Below, piece by piece: positions 55,773 through 63,823 of a stretch of 64,000 bases of DNA. How positions within the stretch are numbered: the stretch's first letter is position 1; each line of letters opens with the position of its first letter. Under the pieces are notes generated by a model. It was not told where the DNA came from, did not search any database, and saw only the letters and a program-made list of their open reading frames with translations. Both the position numbers and the translations under genes were made by a program. The DNA is taken from NCBI RefSeq assembly GCF_016595505.1, contig NZ_JAENIL010000029.1, positions 34,611 through 98,610 of the forward strand. The letters run 5' to 3'. Origin of the DNA: Pelagicoccus mobilis. GTDB lineage: Bacteria > Verrucomicrobiota > Verrucomicrobiia > Opitutales > Opitutaceae.

Positions 55773-57941
55773 ATGAAGCCCCTTTCACTAAAAGCGCTCA
55801 GCGCTCTGTTCATTTCTCTCGCAATAAACTCCCTCGTTTCCGCCGAAGACGGTTACCGTCTCTGGCTAAGGTACGAGTCGATTCAAAAACAGGAGATACT
55901 TGATTCCTACCTGTCCAACATAGGAACGGTAGATATCGCGCAAAAGGACCTAAATCCAACCCTTCGGGTCGCTGCGGACGAGCTTCAAAAGGGCCTGTCT
56001 GGACTGCTTGGTTCCGGAGAGAGGTCAAACAAATCCAGATTGCTAATAGGTACGGCGTCTCAAAATCCGAAAATCGCTAAGATCCTCGAAAAGCAAAACA
56101 CCAACTTCGACCAGAAGGATGAGTATCTCGTATTCGCCGACTCTAAGAGTAAGCAAACAACAATCGTAATTACCGGTTCCTCCGATCAAGCCGTACTCTA
56201 CGGCGTATTCGCTTTTCTTCGACACCTCCAAACCCACCAACCAATTGAAGGGCTCTCCTTAAGAAGCGCCCCTCGCGTAGAAAACCGCATCCTCAACCAT
56301 TGGGATAACCTCACCCGCACCATCGAGCGATCGATGAGCGGGGCTTCCCTCTGGAACTGGTTCGATCTCCCCTACTACATCGAGCCTTACTATATTGATT
56401 ACGCCAGAGCCTGCGCTTCCGTCGGGATCAACGGCACCGTCCTCACCAACGTCAATGCCAACTCGACCGTCCTTCATCCACAGTTCATCGAAAAGGTTGC
56501 CGCACTTGCTGACACTTTTCGCCCTTATGGTATTCGCGTCTACCTTACAGCGCGCTTCAGTGCTCCAATCGAACTAGGAGGCCTGGACTCAGCGGATCCA
56601 CTCGATCCAGTGGTCATCAAATGGTGGAACGATAAAGTAGCCGAGATCTACGAATACGTTCCCGACTTTGGCGGTTTTCTCGTCAAAGCAAATTCCGAAG
56701 GCCAGCCCGGCCCACAAAAGTACGGGCGAGACCACGCGGACGGAGCGAACATGCTCGCAGACGCCCTCGCTCCTCACGGAGGCATCGTTATGTGGCGTGC
56801 CTTCGTATACGACTTCGAAATCAAGGAGGATCGCCACAAGCAAGCCTACACAGAGTTCACCAACCTCGACGGGCGTTTCCGGGAAAACGCTATCGTACAA
56901 ACCAAAAACGGGGCCATCGACTTCATGCCGCGCGAACCGTACCACCCGCTTTTCGGAGCGACTCCGGAGACAACCCAAGCCCTCGAGCTGCAAATCACCC
57001 AGGAATATCTAGGGGGCGATGTTCATCTTGCCTACCTCGCCCCCATGTGGCGCGAAGTACTGAATGCGGACACCTTTGCCCAAGGAAAGGGATCAACTGT
57101 CGCTAAAGTGATTGATGGCAGCGTATTCAGTCACAAAAACACGACCTTCGCAGGCGTCTCCAACGCCGGTAATGAACGTAACTGGACCGGCCACCCAATC
57201 GCAGCCTCCAATTGGTATGCCTTCGGACGTCTAGCCTGGGATCACACGCTCAGTTCCGAGCAGATAGCTGATGAATGGATCCGCATGACCTTCAACAACC
57301 AGAGTGAGGTTGTGGATACAATTGCGAACATAATGCTCGCCTCTCACCAAACCGTGGTCGACTACTCCATGCCTCTGGGCTTGCACCACATTATGGCCGA
57401 GGGACATCACTACGGTCCGGGCCCCTGGTTCGACCAAGGTCGACCTGACTGGACTTCTGTCTACTACCACCGAGCGGATGAAGCTGGGATCGGCTTCGAC
57501 CGGACCGAAAGCGGAACGAACGCGCTCGGGCAGTACTTCCCTGAACGGGTGGCCAAATGGTCAGACCCCGAGCAAATCGACGAACGCTACCTTCTCTGGT
57601 TCCACCATGTCTCCTGGGATTTCGAAATGGATTCGGGAGAAACGCTCTGGAATGAACTTTGCCTCACCTATCAGCGTGGAGTAAACGACGTCGCAAAGTG
57701 GATACAGGAATGGGACGGACTATCAGGAAAAATTGACGCTCAACGACATGCTCGTGTAGCAGCAATGCTTATACGCCAACACGCTGATGCGATCTTCTGG
57801 AAGGACGCATGCCTCAGCTATTTCCAAACCTTCAGCAAACGCCCCTACCCGAAATCAATTACTCCTCCCGAGAACGATCTCGAACACTACAAAAACTTTA
57901 AACTCTACCATGTTCCCGGACACCCCGCTGAACAGTGGTAA
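55773..57941 (+). CDS. GH67 alpha-glucuronidase, exported
   Basis: 722 residues; signal peptide about 1-24. Three-domain GH67 layout: N-terminal beta domain (about 25-150), (beta/alpha)8 barrel with RILNHWDNLTRTIERSM, VLTNVNANS, likely acid Glu309 in VKANSEGQPGPQKYGR, GAIDFMPREPYHPLFG and EYLGGDVHLAYLAPMWRE, and an alpha-helical C-terminal domain (about 480-722, with GLHHIMAEGHHYGPGPW). The enzyme removes (4-O-methyl)glucuronic acid from the non-reducing end of xylo-oligosaccharides. It sits 15 bp after the SDR gene, linking xylan debranching to glucuronate breakdown. Confidence 0.95.
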   Translation: MKPLSLKALSALFISLAINSLVSAEDGYRLWLRYESIQKQEILDSYLSNIGTVDIAQKDLNPTLRVAADELQKGLSGLLGSGERSNKSRLLIGTASQNPKIAKILEKQNTNFDQKDEYLVFADSKSKQTTIVITGSSDQAVLYGVFAFLRHLQTHQPIEGLSLRSAPRVENRILNHWDNLTRTIERSMSGASLWNWFDLPYYIEPYYIDYARACASVGINGTVLTNVNANSTVLHPQFIEKVAALADTFRPYGIRVYLTARFSAPIELGGLDSADPLDPVVIKWWNDKVAEIYEYVPDFGGFLVKANSEGQPGPQKYGRDHADGANMLADALAPHGGIVMWRAFVYDFEIKEDRHKQAYTEFTNLDGRFRENAIVQTKNGAIDFMPREPYHPLFGATPETTQALELQITQEYLGGDVHLAYLAPMWREVLNADTFAQGKGSTVAKVIDGSVFSHKNTTFAGVSNAGNERNWTGHPIAASNWYAFGRLAWDHTLSSEQIADEWIRMTFNNQSEVVDTIANIMLASHQTVVDYSMPLGLHHIMAEGHHYGPGPWFDQGRPDWTSVYYHRADEAGIGFDRTESGTNALGQYFPERVAKWSDPEQIDERYLLWFHHVSWDFEMDSGETLWNELCLTYQRGVNDVAKWIQEWDGLSGKIDAQRHARVAAMLIRQHADAIFWKDACLSYFQTFSKRPYPKSITPPENDLEHYKNFKLYHVPGHPAEQW

Positions 57942-57954
57942 CATCCACCAGAAA

Positions 57955-59904
57955 ATGATTTCCAAAAACCTCAAAGCACTGGCAATCGCCAGTGCCTCTT
58001 TCATTTGCTCAGAACTTTCAGCTGAGGTCAGGCTCCCAAGCATAGTAAGCGATGGCATGATCCTGCAGCGAGACGTCTCATTAAAGGTATGGGGCTGGGC
58101 TGACGCCGGAGAAAAGGTCACAGTAAACTTCCTGGGCAAGTCACACTCCACCAAGGCTGATTCTAACGGAGATTGGCAACTATCTCTCCCTCCCGCCGAA
58201 GCCGGAGGTCCGCATTCAATGCGAATCACGGGTAATAATGAGATAAAACTGGATGACATTCTCATCGGGGATGTATGGCTGGCCTCCGGTCAATCGAATA
58301 TGACCCACGCCTTCAATCGCTGGCAGGAAGATTACGCCTCGGAAATCGCCAACTCAAAAAACGACAAGATCCGCCAGTTCTCCGTCCCCACAACTCCAAT
58401 ACTCTCCGGTCCTGCTAACGACGTTCCCAATCAAAGTTGGAAAAAAGCCAATCCAGACAATCTATTGGATTTCACTGTGGTTGGCTACTTCTTCGCGAAA
58501 ACATTACACGATTCCTACGACGTTCCTCAAGGGATAATAATGTCTTGCGTTGGCGGCACACGCATTGAGGCCTGGACCAGCGAGGAAGGGCTTAAGGCCT
58601 TTCCCAAGCAACTCGAAATAATCGAGCGAAACAAAGACTCTGATTACGTAGCACGAGTTAACGCCGAAGCCAAAGCGGACCGCGAAGAGGTCGGTCCAAA
58701 GAAAACGATTGATCAAGGAACCGCTGGTGAAATCAACTGGTACGACCCTGCCTACAAGGCGGTCAACTGGAAACCAATAAACATTCCTGGCTACTGGGAA
58801 CATCAAGGGGTTCGCAACTTAGACGGCGTCGTCTGGTACCGCCGCGAGGTCGAGGTCCCGGAGTCCATGACTGGGATTGAAGTCACCGCTAAGCTTGGCC
58901 GAATTCGCAACGCTGACGACTTCTACGTGAACGGCCAACGTGTCGGAGGCACTGGCTACGAGTATCCTCAGCGCCGATACAAAATCCCGACTGGCGTTCT
59001 CAAATCAGGCAAGAACCTTCTGGTAGTCAGAGTAAGAAACGACAGCGGGAACGGGGGATTTATCCCCGACCGTCCCTACCAGCTCGAAGCCGATGGGCAA
59101 GCAATCGACCTCAAAGGAACATGGCATTACAGAGTCGGCGAAGTCTTCGCGCCAGCTACCCGTGAACACAAACAAGGCATCTCCGCCCAATCACAGCCGA
59201 GTTCTCTCTACAATGGGATGATCGCCCCGCTGACGAACTACCAGATTCGCGGAGCCCTCTGGTATCAAGGTGAAGCGAATGCTTCGAACCCTCAGGAATA
59301 TAGGCAGCTCCTACCAAACCTTATCACCGACTGGAGAAATAAGTGGAGTATTGATGAACTCAGCTTCTTTATTGCCCAGCTTCCACGCTTTATGGACGTA
59401 GATTATCTACCAGCCGAAAGCAACTGGGCCGAATTACGAGAAGTCCAACTCAAAACCGGTCTCACAACTCCTAATACAGGCACAGGCATTAATATCGACC
59501 TCGGCGAATGGAATGATATCCACCCAGCCAAAAAAGGCATCGTCGGAGAACGGCTAGCCCTGCTAGCCCGGTCAATCTCCTATAGCGACAAGACCATAGT
59601 CCCCTCAGGCCCGATCTTCACGTCCCAAGAAATCAAAGACGGAAAGATCGTACTCAGCTTCCACCACGTAGGCAGTGGCCTCGTTTCAAACAATGGAGAA
59701 GAACTCGCCCACTTCGCAATTGCAGGAGAGGACAAGAGGTTCGTCTGGGCGAGTGCTGAGATTGCAGGGGATAAAGTCGTAGTCTCAAGCAAAGAAGTAT
59801 CCAAACCTAGATACGTTCGCTATGCCTGGGCGGACAACCCAGACTTCGCCAATCTCGCAAACAAGGAAGGTCTCCCAGCCGCTCCTTTCCGAACAGACAA
59901 TTAG
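57955..59904 (+). CDS. Sialate O-acetylesterase-family SGNH esterase with inserted jelly-roll domain
   Basis: 649 residues from the ATG at 57955, 13 bp after the GH67 stop; the longer open frame lies within GH67. Signal peptide about 1-23, then a beta domain (MILQRDVSLKVWGWADAGEKV). The SGNH fold is split: catalytic Ser114 in LASGQSNM, then a GH2-like sugar-binding jelly roll at about 270-390 (VVWYRREVEVPESM, DDFYVNGQRVGGTGYEYP), then IRGALWYQGEANAS, and Asp521/His523 in WNDIHPAKKG. In the operon with GH67 it most likely deacetylates xylan or its oligomers. A paralogue's C-terminus is at the left window edge. Confidence 0.88.
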   Translation: MISKNLKALAIASASFICSELSAEVRLPSIVSDGMILQRDVSLKVWGWADAGEKVTVNFLGKSHSTKADSNGDWQLSLPPAEAGGPHSMRITGNNEIKLDDILIGDVWLASGQSNMTHAFNRWQEDYASEIANSKNDKIRQFSVPTTPILSGPANDVPNQSWKKANPDNLLDFTVVGYFFAKTLHDSYDVPQGIIMSCVGGTRIEAWTSEEGLKAFPKQLEIIERNKDSDYVARVNAEAKADREEVGPKKTIDQGTAGEINWYDPAYKAVNWKPINIPGYWEHQGVRNLDGVVWYRREVEVPESMTGIEVTAKLGRIRNADDFYVNGQRVGGTGYEYPQRRYKIPTGVLKSGKNLLVVRVRNDSGNGGFIPDRPYQLEADGQAIDLKGTWHYRVGEVFAPATREHKQGISAQSQPSSLYNGMIAPLTNYQIRGALWYQGEANASNPQEYRQLLPNLITDWRNKWSIDELSFFIAQLPRFMDVDYLPAESNWAELREVQLKTGLTTPNTGTGINIDLGEWNDIHPAKKGIVGERLALLARSISYSDKTIVPSGPIFTSQEIKDGKIVLSFHHVGSGLVSNNGEELAHFAIAGEDKRFVWASAEIAGDKVVVSSKEVSKPRYVRYAWADNPDFANLANKEGLPAAPFRTDN

Positions 59905-60372
59905 TACGAAAGCCTCTCTTTGTTCTGGGACCAATGCAAAGAATGCAACATTAACTGCTCCGCCCGCTTCGAAGGTAAACAAAATTCAAGCACCGAACCA
60001 AATGAACCATACCACCTTCCCATGGATCTTGCCTTAGAAAGATGGCCAGTAGTTTGCACGAGCTGGAATGAAATCGCGCCGGCAAATGTTCCTTACTTGC
60101 CAGCTTTTCTCGCCGGATGGTACTCCAAAATGATCGGAACCAATCAGCATCCCCGCAGAAGGCCACGCCGCTGGGACGAAGACGAACGAGCAGGTGGTTC
60201 TGCTCAAGCAAATCCAAGACGACTATGCTATAGCCTTTCCAAAACAGGGAACAAAGCTCAGCTTCCATCCAGTGAGGCGGTTGTGGTCAATTTGGAGTTC
60301 ATTGTAGCAAATAAACTCTGCACGGCTCGACCGCTTCACGCTACTGCCTTTCCACTATATTTGGTGATGAAC
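59905..60372. other. Gene-free stretch, no recognisable content
   Basis: 468 bp between the esterase stop and the tsf terminator. Open frames exist on both strands, but their products are low-complexity or Arg-rich, do not resemble a known family, and the longest plus-strand frame (59920-60417) runs through the tsf terminator. One plus-strand segment (about 60130-60312) reads as protein-like (NEQVVLLKQIQDDYAIAFP) but follows an in-frame TGA, so a decayed gene is possible. Confidence 0.4.
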
Positions 60373-60410
60373 CAAAAAAAAGCGGCCTCCCGTTTCCGGA
60401 AAGCCGCTTT
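60373..60410 (-). terminator. Terminator of the rpsB-tsf operon
   Basis: AAAGCGGC / GCCGCTTT stem (60379-60386, 60403-60410) with an inner CCG/CGG pairing; on the minus strand it is followed by TTTTTTTTGG. Located 33 bp after the tsf stop. Confidence 0.92.
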
Positions 60411-60443
60411 AAAATAATATAAGATCGTCGATTCAGTGAAGAA

Positions 60444-61040
60444 TTACTCTTCGCCGATCGCGAAACGTACGAAACGCTTGATCTTCATGTTTTCGCCGAG
60501 CTTTGCGATTGTCTCGGTGAGAACGTCCTGAACGGTCTTGTCGCCATCCTTTACGAAAGGTTGGTCGAGCAAGCAAACGCCAGCGAAGTACTTGTTGAGC
60601 TTGCCTTCGATGATCTTCTGAACCGCTTGGGCTGGCTTGCCTTCCGCTTGGGAAGCAGCGACTTCGCGCTCCTTCTCAACGAGCTCAGCTGGAACTTCCT
60701 CACGGCTGATCGCAACCGGATTGAGAGCAGCGATATGGAGGGAGATGTCCTTAACGAAAGCCTTGAAGTCGTCGTTCTTGGCAACGAAGTCAGTTTCGCA
60801 GTTCACTTCGATCAAAACGCCTACCTTGCCACCGAGGTGGATGTAAGAGTCAACGAGACCTTCGGAAGTCGCGCGGCCAGATTTCTTGTCAGCGGAAGCA
60901 ACACCCTTCTTGCGGAGGATAGTCGCTGCGGCTTCGAGGTCGCCATTGGCTTCGGTCAAAGCCTTCTTGCAGTCCATCAGACCAGCACCGGTCTGAGCAC
61001 GGAGTTCGCCTACTTGTTTCGCGGATATTTGTGCGCTCAT
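60444..61040 (-). CDS. tsf: Translation elongation factor Ts
   Basis: 198 residues from the ATG at 61040; the frame is open 23 codons further up, but the family N-terminus begins with ISAKQVGELRAQTGAGLMDCKKAL, so this start fits. The Ts core signatures KSGRATSEGLV and LIEVNCETDFVAKND are present, and FAGVCLLDQPFVKD near the C-terminus. It has the short single-core form. It exchanges nucleotide on EF-Tu. It follows rpsB with a hairpin in the 89-bp gap, the usual bacterial order. Confidence 0.97.
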   Translation of the reverse strand: MSAQISAKQVGELRAQTGAGLMDCKKALTEANGDLEAAATILRKKGVASADKKSGRATSEGLVDSYIHLGGKVGVLIEVNCETDFVAKNDDFKAFVKDISLHIAALNPVAISREEVPAELVEKEREVAASQAEGKPAQAVQKIIEGKLNKYFAGVCLLDQPFVKDGDKTVQDVLTETIAKLGENMKIKRFVRFAIGEE

Positions 61041-61080
61041 TTGCTTTTTATAAAATGTAGTGAGTGGAGATTGATTTGGT

Positions 61081-61115
61081 AGAAACGAAAAGAGGCGTTG
61101 TCGAAACAACGCCTC
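61081..61115 (-). terminator. Hairpin between rpsB and tsf (attenuator)
   Basis: GAGGCGTTGT / ACAACGCCTC (61092-61101, 61106-61115), a perfect 10-bp stem with a TTCG loop on the minus strand, followed by TTTTCGTTTCT. It probably sets the rpsB:tsf ratio by partial termination. Confidence 0.8.
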
Positions 61116-61129
61116 CTAGAGAGTCGTTC

Positions 61130-62008
61130 TTAGCCTTCTGACTTTTCTTCCTCAGCTGCAGGAGCTTCTGGAGTCGGAGCCTTAACGGGAGCCTCAGCAG
61201 CGACTGGAGCCTTAACCGGAGCTTCTTCAACAGGAGCAGCGACTGGAGCTTCTTCAGCAGCAGCAACCGCTTCGGCAGCAGCTGCAGTAGCGTCGCCACC
61301 CTTCTTGCCTTGGTTAGCAGCAGCGGAGCGCTTAGCGCGACCTGCTTCAACCGCTTCGGCGATCGTTTCGAGGATGATGCGGATAGACTTAACAGCGTCG
61401 TCGTTGCCTGGGATCGCGTAGTCTACTGTAGAAGGATCGGAGTTAGTGTCGACGATCGCAGCAACCGGGATCTTAACGCGACGCGCTTCAGCAACGGCGA
61501 TGTCCTCGTAGTTCACGTCTACAACGAACATGGCGGCTGGAAGCTTTTCCATCTTCACGATGCCTTCGAAATTGCGGTGCATACGCGCCATCTCGCGGCG
61601 GATAGCGGAACCTTCCTTCTTAGGAAGCTTTGCGAGAGAGCCGTCTGCTTCCATCTTCATGTACTTCTTGTACTTAGTGATGGAGGAAGTGATGGTCTGC
61701 CAGTTAGTGAGCGTGCCACCCATCCAGCGGTTAACGCAGAATGGCATGCCAGTGTTGGCAGCTGTTTCACGGATGATTTCCTGAGCCTGACGCTTGGTGC
61801 CTACGAGAAGAACTTCGCCGCCCTTAGCGACTGTTTCCTCAACGAAATCGTATGCTGCCTTGAGACCTTCGTAAGTCTTAGCGAGGTCGATGACAGAGAT
61901 ACCTTGGCGGTGGTCGAAAACGAAGCCCTTAGACTTCGGGTTCCAACGCTTAACTTGGTGGCCGAAGTGTACTCCAGCGTCGAGTAGATCAGTGAGTTCG
62001 ATATTCAT
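61130..62008 (-). CDS. rpsB: 30S ribosomal protein S2 with Ala/Pro/Glu-rich C-terminal tail
   Basis: 292 residues. Core S2 motifs: LLDAGVHFGHQVKRWNPKSKGFVF, VLLVGTKRQAQEIIRETA, VNRWMGGTLTNWQTI, FVVDVNYEDIAVAEARRVKIP and YAIPGNDDAVKSIRII. The core ends near residue 230; the remaining 60 residues are a low-complexity tail with repeated APV, EAPVKAP and AEE units. The upstream region contains a leader that could fold (62022-62062). Together with tsf it marks the edge of the core genome next to the polysaccharide island. Confidence 0.97.
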   Translation of the reverse strand: MNIELTDLLDAGVHFGHQVKRWNPKSKGFVFDHRQGISVIDLAKTYEGLKAAYDFVEETVAKGGEVLLVGTKRQAQEIIRETAANTGMPFCVNRWMGGTLTNWQTITSSITKYKKYMKMEADGSLAKLPKKEGSAIRREMARMHRNFEGIVKMEKLPAAMFVVDVNYEDIAVAEARRVKIPVAAIVDTNSDPSTVDYAIPGNDDAVKSIRIILETIAEAVEAGRAKRSAAANQGKKGGDATAAAAEAVAAAEEAPVAAPVEEAPVKAPVAAEAPVKAPTPEAPAAEEEKSEG

Positions 62009-62021
62009 ATGCTTTTCAAAA

Positions 62022-62062
62022 CACCCCTTTAATCGCGGGGCGCAGGCCGCTCGAGAGCTGCC
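62022..62062 (-). promoter_or_regulatory. Possible autoregulatory leader of rpsB
   Basis: On the minus strand CCCC and GGGG (62037-62040, 62024-62027) can pair and cover the only G-rich ribosome-binding sequence upstream of the start codon, next to a second stem (62045-62051 with 56-62). S2 represses its own mRNA in other bacteria; whether this is the same mechanism is a guess. Confidence 0.3.
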
Positions 62063-62266
62063 TTACGATCATGGTTATTGGTTATTGTTAGTTCCCTCAG
62101 GATTGAAGGAAGCGAGAACCGTAGCCCTAGCCCCCTCCTTGGCAAGGAGTAATTTGCAACATTTACGAGGAAAGTTGCGAAAAGGCATTGACAGGTGAAA
62201 ACGAATCCACCTTTCTGCAGCTCCTCCGAACACCAGAGCGGAGATTTACAGTTTAGATACTGCAGT

Positions 62267-62343
<77 letters not shown>

Positions 62344-62344
62344 T

Positions 62345-62384
62345 GAAGGCCCAATGCTTAAAGCGTTGGGCCTTCGCCTTTTAT
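62345..62384 (+). terminator. Terminator after the tRNA gene
   Basis: GAAGGCCCAA / TTGGGCCTTC (62345-62354, 62366-62375), a 10-bp stem extended by GC/GC inside, followed by GCCTTTTAT. It starts 1 bp after the tRNA CCA end. Confidence 0.88.
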
Positions 62385-62449
62385 ACTGCTAATCAGTGAC
62401 TTACAGAGGACACACCACCCCGAAGGCGTTCGGAAACCACGAGATTCCC

Positions 62450-62485
62450 GATGAGGTCAAAAAACGCGAGATGCGGTCAAAAACG
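62450..62485. repeat. Short direct repeat, 20-bp period
   Basis: GATGAGGTCAAAAAACG (62450-62466) and GATGCGGTCAAAAACG (62470-62485). They lie in the 379-bp gap between the tRNA terminator and the toxin-antitoxin operon, which is otherwise without genes. Function unknown. Confidence 0.45.
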
Positions 62486-62660
62486 GAAATTAGGCAAATA
62501 AATGGCAAATTTTTACATTTAGAAAATATCCGTTTGCCCTTCAGGATTTCAACCTGAAGACCGGTTTTAAGGCCCACTCACACGACACGCCTCTCGTTCC
62601 CGGGCACTTCTGCACACATTCACCCCCGCCCCTTCCATCTAATCCGAGATATTCGATACT

Positions 62661-62727
62661 AGAAACGGAAACAAACAACTCTCGGAAATCATTTGCACTT
62701 ATTTCGTTTGTTTCGTTTATTTCGTTT
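62661..62727 (+). promoter_or_regulatory. Operator-like region of the toxin-antitoxin operon with three 9-bp tandem repeats
   Basis: ATTTCGTTT, GTTTCGTTT and ATTTCGTTT run head to tail at 62701-62727; an inverted relative (GAAACGGAAACAAAC) is at 62662-62676. It precedes the antitoxin start by 37 bp, with AGGAG at 62751-62755 as ribosome-binding site. This fits autoregulation by the HTH antitoxin. Confidence 0.6.
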
Positions 62728-62763
62728 ACTTAGTGAACCTAAAAGACGATAGGAGAACATAAG

Positions 62764-63231
62764 ATGAAGCTTTCAGAATCCTTCCCCTTCAATTCAGCCC
62801 TACCCGACGAACAAGAGCGAAACACCGCACTTGAAGCCAGCCGGCTGCTCGCGCCTTTGCTGAAAGGGCATCGCGGGCTGAGCGTTCCAATCGACGACGC
62901 TGAAGGCAAAGGCCAAACCGTCGACATCCCACCATCAGCCGTTGGGTTCCTAGTGAACATCCTATCCGAAATGGCCAAGGGGAACTCGGTCACGATCATC
63001 CCGGTGCATGCCGAACTCACCACGCAGGAGGCAGCCAACTTCCTCAACGTATCAAGGCCATTCGTCGTCCAACTGATCAAGGAAGGCAAACTTCCGGCTC
63101 ACAAGGTCGGCACCCATCGCCGGATACGATTTTCGGATTTGAAGGAGTACAAGGCTCGCGTTGACGAAGACCGAAACAACGCCTTGGACGCTCTCGCCGA
63201 GCAGGCTCAGGAGCTGGATATGGGATACTAA
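62764..63231 (+). CDS. Antitoxin with excisionase-type helix-turn-helix domain
   Basis: 155 residues, with AGGAG 8 nt before the ATG, the best ribosome-binding site in this region. The C-terminal half (about 84-130: ELTTQEAANFLNVSRPFVVQLI, KVGTHRRIRFSDLKEYK) is a MerR/excisionase-like DNA-binding domain. The N-terminal part (about 1-80, with IPPSAVGFLVNILSEMAKGN) is the portion expected to bind or oligomerise. The C-terminal tail (RNNALDALAEQAQELDMGY) could contact the toxin. It precedes the PIN gene by 22 bp, the usual antitoxin-first order. Confidence 0.85.
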   Translation: MKLSESFPFNSALPDEQERNTALEASRLLAPLLKGHRGLSVPIDDAEGKGQTVDIPPSAVGFLVNILSEMAKGNSVTIIPVHAELTTQEAANFLNVSRPFVVQLIKEGKLPAHKVGTHRRIRFSDLKEYKARVDEDRNNALDALAEQAQELDMGY

Positions 63232-63253
63232 TTGAACAGCGACCTAAGCGACC

Positions 63254-63823
63254 ATGGCACGCTACACAGCCCTTTACGACGCCTGCGTCCTCTACCCCGC
63301 TCCTCTTAGAGACTTCCTGATCCAGCTCTCTACCACGAATCTTTTTCGAGTGAGATGGAGCTCCGAGATCCACGACGAATGGATCAGGAACGTTCTCAAA
63401 AACAGGCCCGACCTGAAAGAAGGGCAGCTCAGAAGAACGCAAGACCTCATGAATCGCGCAGTGCCCGACGCTCTCGTGACAGGCTTCGAAGCGCTAATCC
63501 CGACTCTCGAGCTTCCGGACGCCGACGATCGGCACGTATTGGCCGCAGCAATACGAGGTCGGTGCGACGTGATCGTTACCTACAACTTAAAGGACTTCCC
63601 GTCCGAAACTCTTTCTCACTTCGATCTCGAAGCTCAGCATCCAGACGAATTCATTTCGCACCTGATTCATTTGAAACCCGACGCGATCCTAGTCACCGCC
63701 AAACGATGCCGAGCCCGCCTTAAGAACCCTCCCAAGACCGTAGAGGAGTACGTTCTTAGCCTTGCTGACCAAAGGCTCCCAGAACTGAGCAGCTTCCTTC
63801 TCGAAAACAAAGAGCTGATCTAG
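63254..63823 (+). CDS. PIN-domain ribonuclease toxin (VapC-like)
   Basis: 189 residues. PIN acidic residues are visible in conserved contexts: Asp9 in ALYDACVLYPAPLRDFL, Glu38 in RWSSEIHDEW, Asp92 in LPDADDRHVLAAAI, and Asp114 in VIVTYNLKDFP. Such proteins cut tRNA, rRNA or mRNA when freed from the antitoxin. It is longer than classical VapC (about 130 residues), with a helical C-terminus (about 130-189). The short sequence GCGACYTAAGCGA occurs inverted on both sides of the gene (63239-63251 and 63899-63911). Confidence 0.85.
   Translation: MARYTALYDACVLYPAPLRDFLIQLSTTNLFRVRWSSEIHDEWIRNVLKNRPDLKEGQLRRTQDLMNRAVPDALVTGFEALIPTLELPDADDRHVLAAAIRGRCDVIVTYNLKDFPSETLSHFDLEAQHPDEFISHLIHLKPDAILVTAKRCRARLKNPPKTVEEYVLSLADQRLPELSSFLLENKELI

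Noticed and set aside
57787..57954. Extended N-terminus of the SGNH esterase
   Set aside because: It overlaps the end of GH67 in another frame; the ATG at 57955 begins a proper signal peptide.
59920..60417. A 165-codon plus-strand frame
   Set aside because: Its last codons are the tsf terminator hairpin and its middle is an Arg-rich low-complexity stretch; no family resemblance.
62701..62727. Repeats considered as a CRISPR fragment
   Set aside because: The units are 9 bp with no spacers and sit in a promoter; no cas gene is present.
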